Source: Candidatus Avacholeplasma faecigallinarum (GTDB taxonomy: Bacteria; Bacillota_I; Bacilli_A; Acholeplasmatales; Anaeroplasmataceae). From it: a stretch of 6,415 bases of DNA. The position numbers and the translations under genes were made by a program. Below are positions 5,881 to 6,415 of this stretch, piece after piece. Numbering within the stretch: the first letter of the stretch is position 1; each line of letters begins with the position of its first letter. The stretch is from the NCBI GenBank assembly GCA_018715825.1, contig DVKU01000040.1, positions 1 to 6,415 of the forward strand. Direction: 5' to 3'. Below the pieces are notes generated by a model, which searched no databases, had not been told where the DNA came from, and saw only the letters and a program-made list of their open reading frames with translations.

Positions 5881-6207
5881 TTAAATTAAAACGCTATAAT
5901 AGGAAAGATTATAAATGAAAAATATAAAGAATAAAAACAACAATGCAATATAGCAAATTACGGATACTATTAATCCTATTAAAGCACCTATTCCAGCTGC
6001 TTTTGCTGAATTTGGCTTTGAATTCTGCCATACTAAAAATAAAACTAAACCAGCAACGGGGATGAAAAATCCTAAAATTCCCCAACCAATACTCATAGAA
6101 TCTGTATTATCGTATTGGCTTATTAAATCATCTTTTAATTTGTTTCCACATGATGAACAAAAATTATCATCTTGTGTAATTTCGTTACCACAATATTTAC
6201 AAAACAT
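5881..6207 (-). CDS. Zinc-ribbon membrane protein, copy 2 (function unknown)
   Basis: From the chosen ATG the protein has 108 residues: a zinc ribbon (Cys3, Cys6, Cys17, Cys20; MFCKYCG and FCSSCG), a polar, acidic linker to about 38, transmembrane segment one at about 43-60 and a long, very hydrophobic segment at about 71-100 rich in Phe, Leu and Ile, then a short Tyr-rich tail. Domain order, cysteine positions and the SIGW...LFLVW...SKP...AGIGALI block match the neighbouring paralogue, so the pair arose by tandem duplication. The ribbon probably faces the cytoplasm if the N-terminus is inside; this is inference. An in-frame ATG two codons upstream (6213) is rejected because it lies only three bases from the GGAG site. 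No GC-rich terminator separates it from the next promoter, so read-through into copy 1 is possible. Confidence 0.83.
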   Translation of the reverse strand: MFCKYCGNEITQDDNFCSSCGNKLKDDLISQYDNTDSMSIGWGILGFFIPVAGLVLFLVWQNSKPNSAKAAGIGALIGLIVSVICYIALLFLFFIFFIYNLSYYSVLI

Positions 6208-6216
6208 TATCATTAG

Positions 6217-6220
6217 CTCC
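6217..6220 (-). promoter_or_regulatory. ribosome binding site that decides the zinc-ribbon copy 2 start
   Basis: GGAG on the minus strand is nine bases from ATG 6207 but only three from the in-frame ATG 6213. The normal spacing, and the match of MFCKYCG with MYCKKCG of the paralogue, favour 6207 as the start. Confidence 0.75.
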
Positions 6221-6237
6221 TTTATTTTATTTATATA

Positions 6238-6266
6238 ATTATATCATTATGTGAGTTATAGCACAA
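6238..6266 (-). promoter_or_regulatory. extended -10 promoter of zinc-ribbon copy 2
   Basis: On the minus strand TTGTGC (6266-6261), a 17-base spacer and TATAAT (6243-6238) preceded by TGA. The layout, and the shared AATGATATAAT core, match the promoter of copy 1. Transcription would begin near 6231, a leader of about 24 bases. Confidence 0.6.
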
Positions 6267-6415
6267 TAAATTTAGATAATAATTAAATTTATATTAAAAA
6301 ATAATATAAAAATTATTATTTTTGGTTAAAATACAATTATGCAAAATTGTATATAAAATTAGTGTTTATAAACTGGTTAATGATTTTTTAATTAAATCAA
6401 AGTATAAAACAGCTT
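6267..6415. other. AT-rich intergenic stretch with inverted repeats, no convincing gene
   Basis: Two copies of the palindrome TAAATTTA (6267-6274 and 6284-6291) lie just upstream of the copy 2 promoter. A 10-bp AT-only hairpin has arms at 6297-6306 and 6314-6323. An 8-bp hairpin, ATACAATT/AATTGTAT, has arms at 6331-6338 and 6345-6352 and is followed by TTTT on the minus strand, so it might weakly terminate a minus-strand gene lying beyond the right edge. A minus-strand frame open from the edge to TAA at 6366 encodes only about 15 residues and cannot be judged. Confidence 0.35.

Noticed and set aside
6208..6213. Start of zinc-ribbon copy 2 at ATG 6213
   Set aside because: The GGAG site is only three bases away, and the paralogue begins directly with M-aromatic-CK, which matches ATG 6207.
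6366..6413. C-terminus of a further minus-strand gene entering from the right edge
   Set aside because: Only about 15 codons are visible and no family can be recognised; an open frame this short is expected by chance.
1..6415. CRISPR arrays, tRNA or rRNA genes, insertion sequences, phage or defence genes
   Set aside because: No spaced direct repeats, tRNA-like cloverleaf, transposase motifs or nuclease domains were seen; the genes are mostly metabolic or small membrane proteins.

Overview
The window is AT-rich bacterial DNA that fits a low-GC Gram-positive (Bacillota, perhaps an Erysipelotrichia- or Clostridia-like gut fermenter; the placement is tentative). The pointers are strong purine-rich Shine-Dalgarno sites, TATAAT-type promoters, T-rich hairpin terminators, a YqfD-like tail in front of phoH as in Bacillus, and an oxygen-sensitive two-subunit class I fumarase beside a short malic enzyme. 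TGA acts as a stop (it ends fumA in an ATGA overlap with fumB), so the Mycoplasma code is unlikely.

Layout. (1) 1-1112, plus strand: the last codons of a probable YqfD-family gene, then a complete PhoH-family ATPase gene, closed by a strong bidirectional terminator. (2) 1139-3692, minus strand: a tightly packed operon read fumA, fumB, malic enzyme. Its products would interconvert fumarate, malate and pyruvate. (3) 3693-3804: a short divergent promoter region. (4) 3805-5393, plus strand: serine O-acetyltransferase (cysteine synthesis), directly followed by a small alpha/beta-hydrolase esterase gene, probably one transcript. (5) 5399-5434: a second convergent terminator, whose stem is fully paired only in the minus-strand RNA. 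(6) 5456-6207, minus strand: two tandem paralogous membrane proteins, each an N-terminal four-Cys zinc ribbon plus two transmembrane segments, and each with its own near-identical extended -10 promoter. (7) 6214-6415: an AT-rich intergenic stretch with promoter and inverted repeats but no convincing gene.

Most of the window is ordinary core metabolism. The least explained parts are the tandem zinc-ribbon membrane proteins with their matched promoters and a 16-bp palindrome, the cysE-esterase pairing, and an atypical cofactor-site residue in the malic enzyme. I do not see a clear new defence or mobile system.
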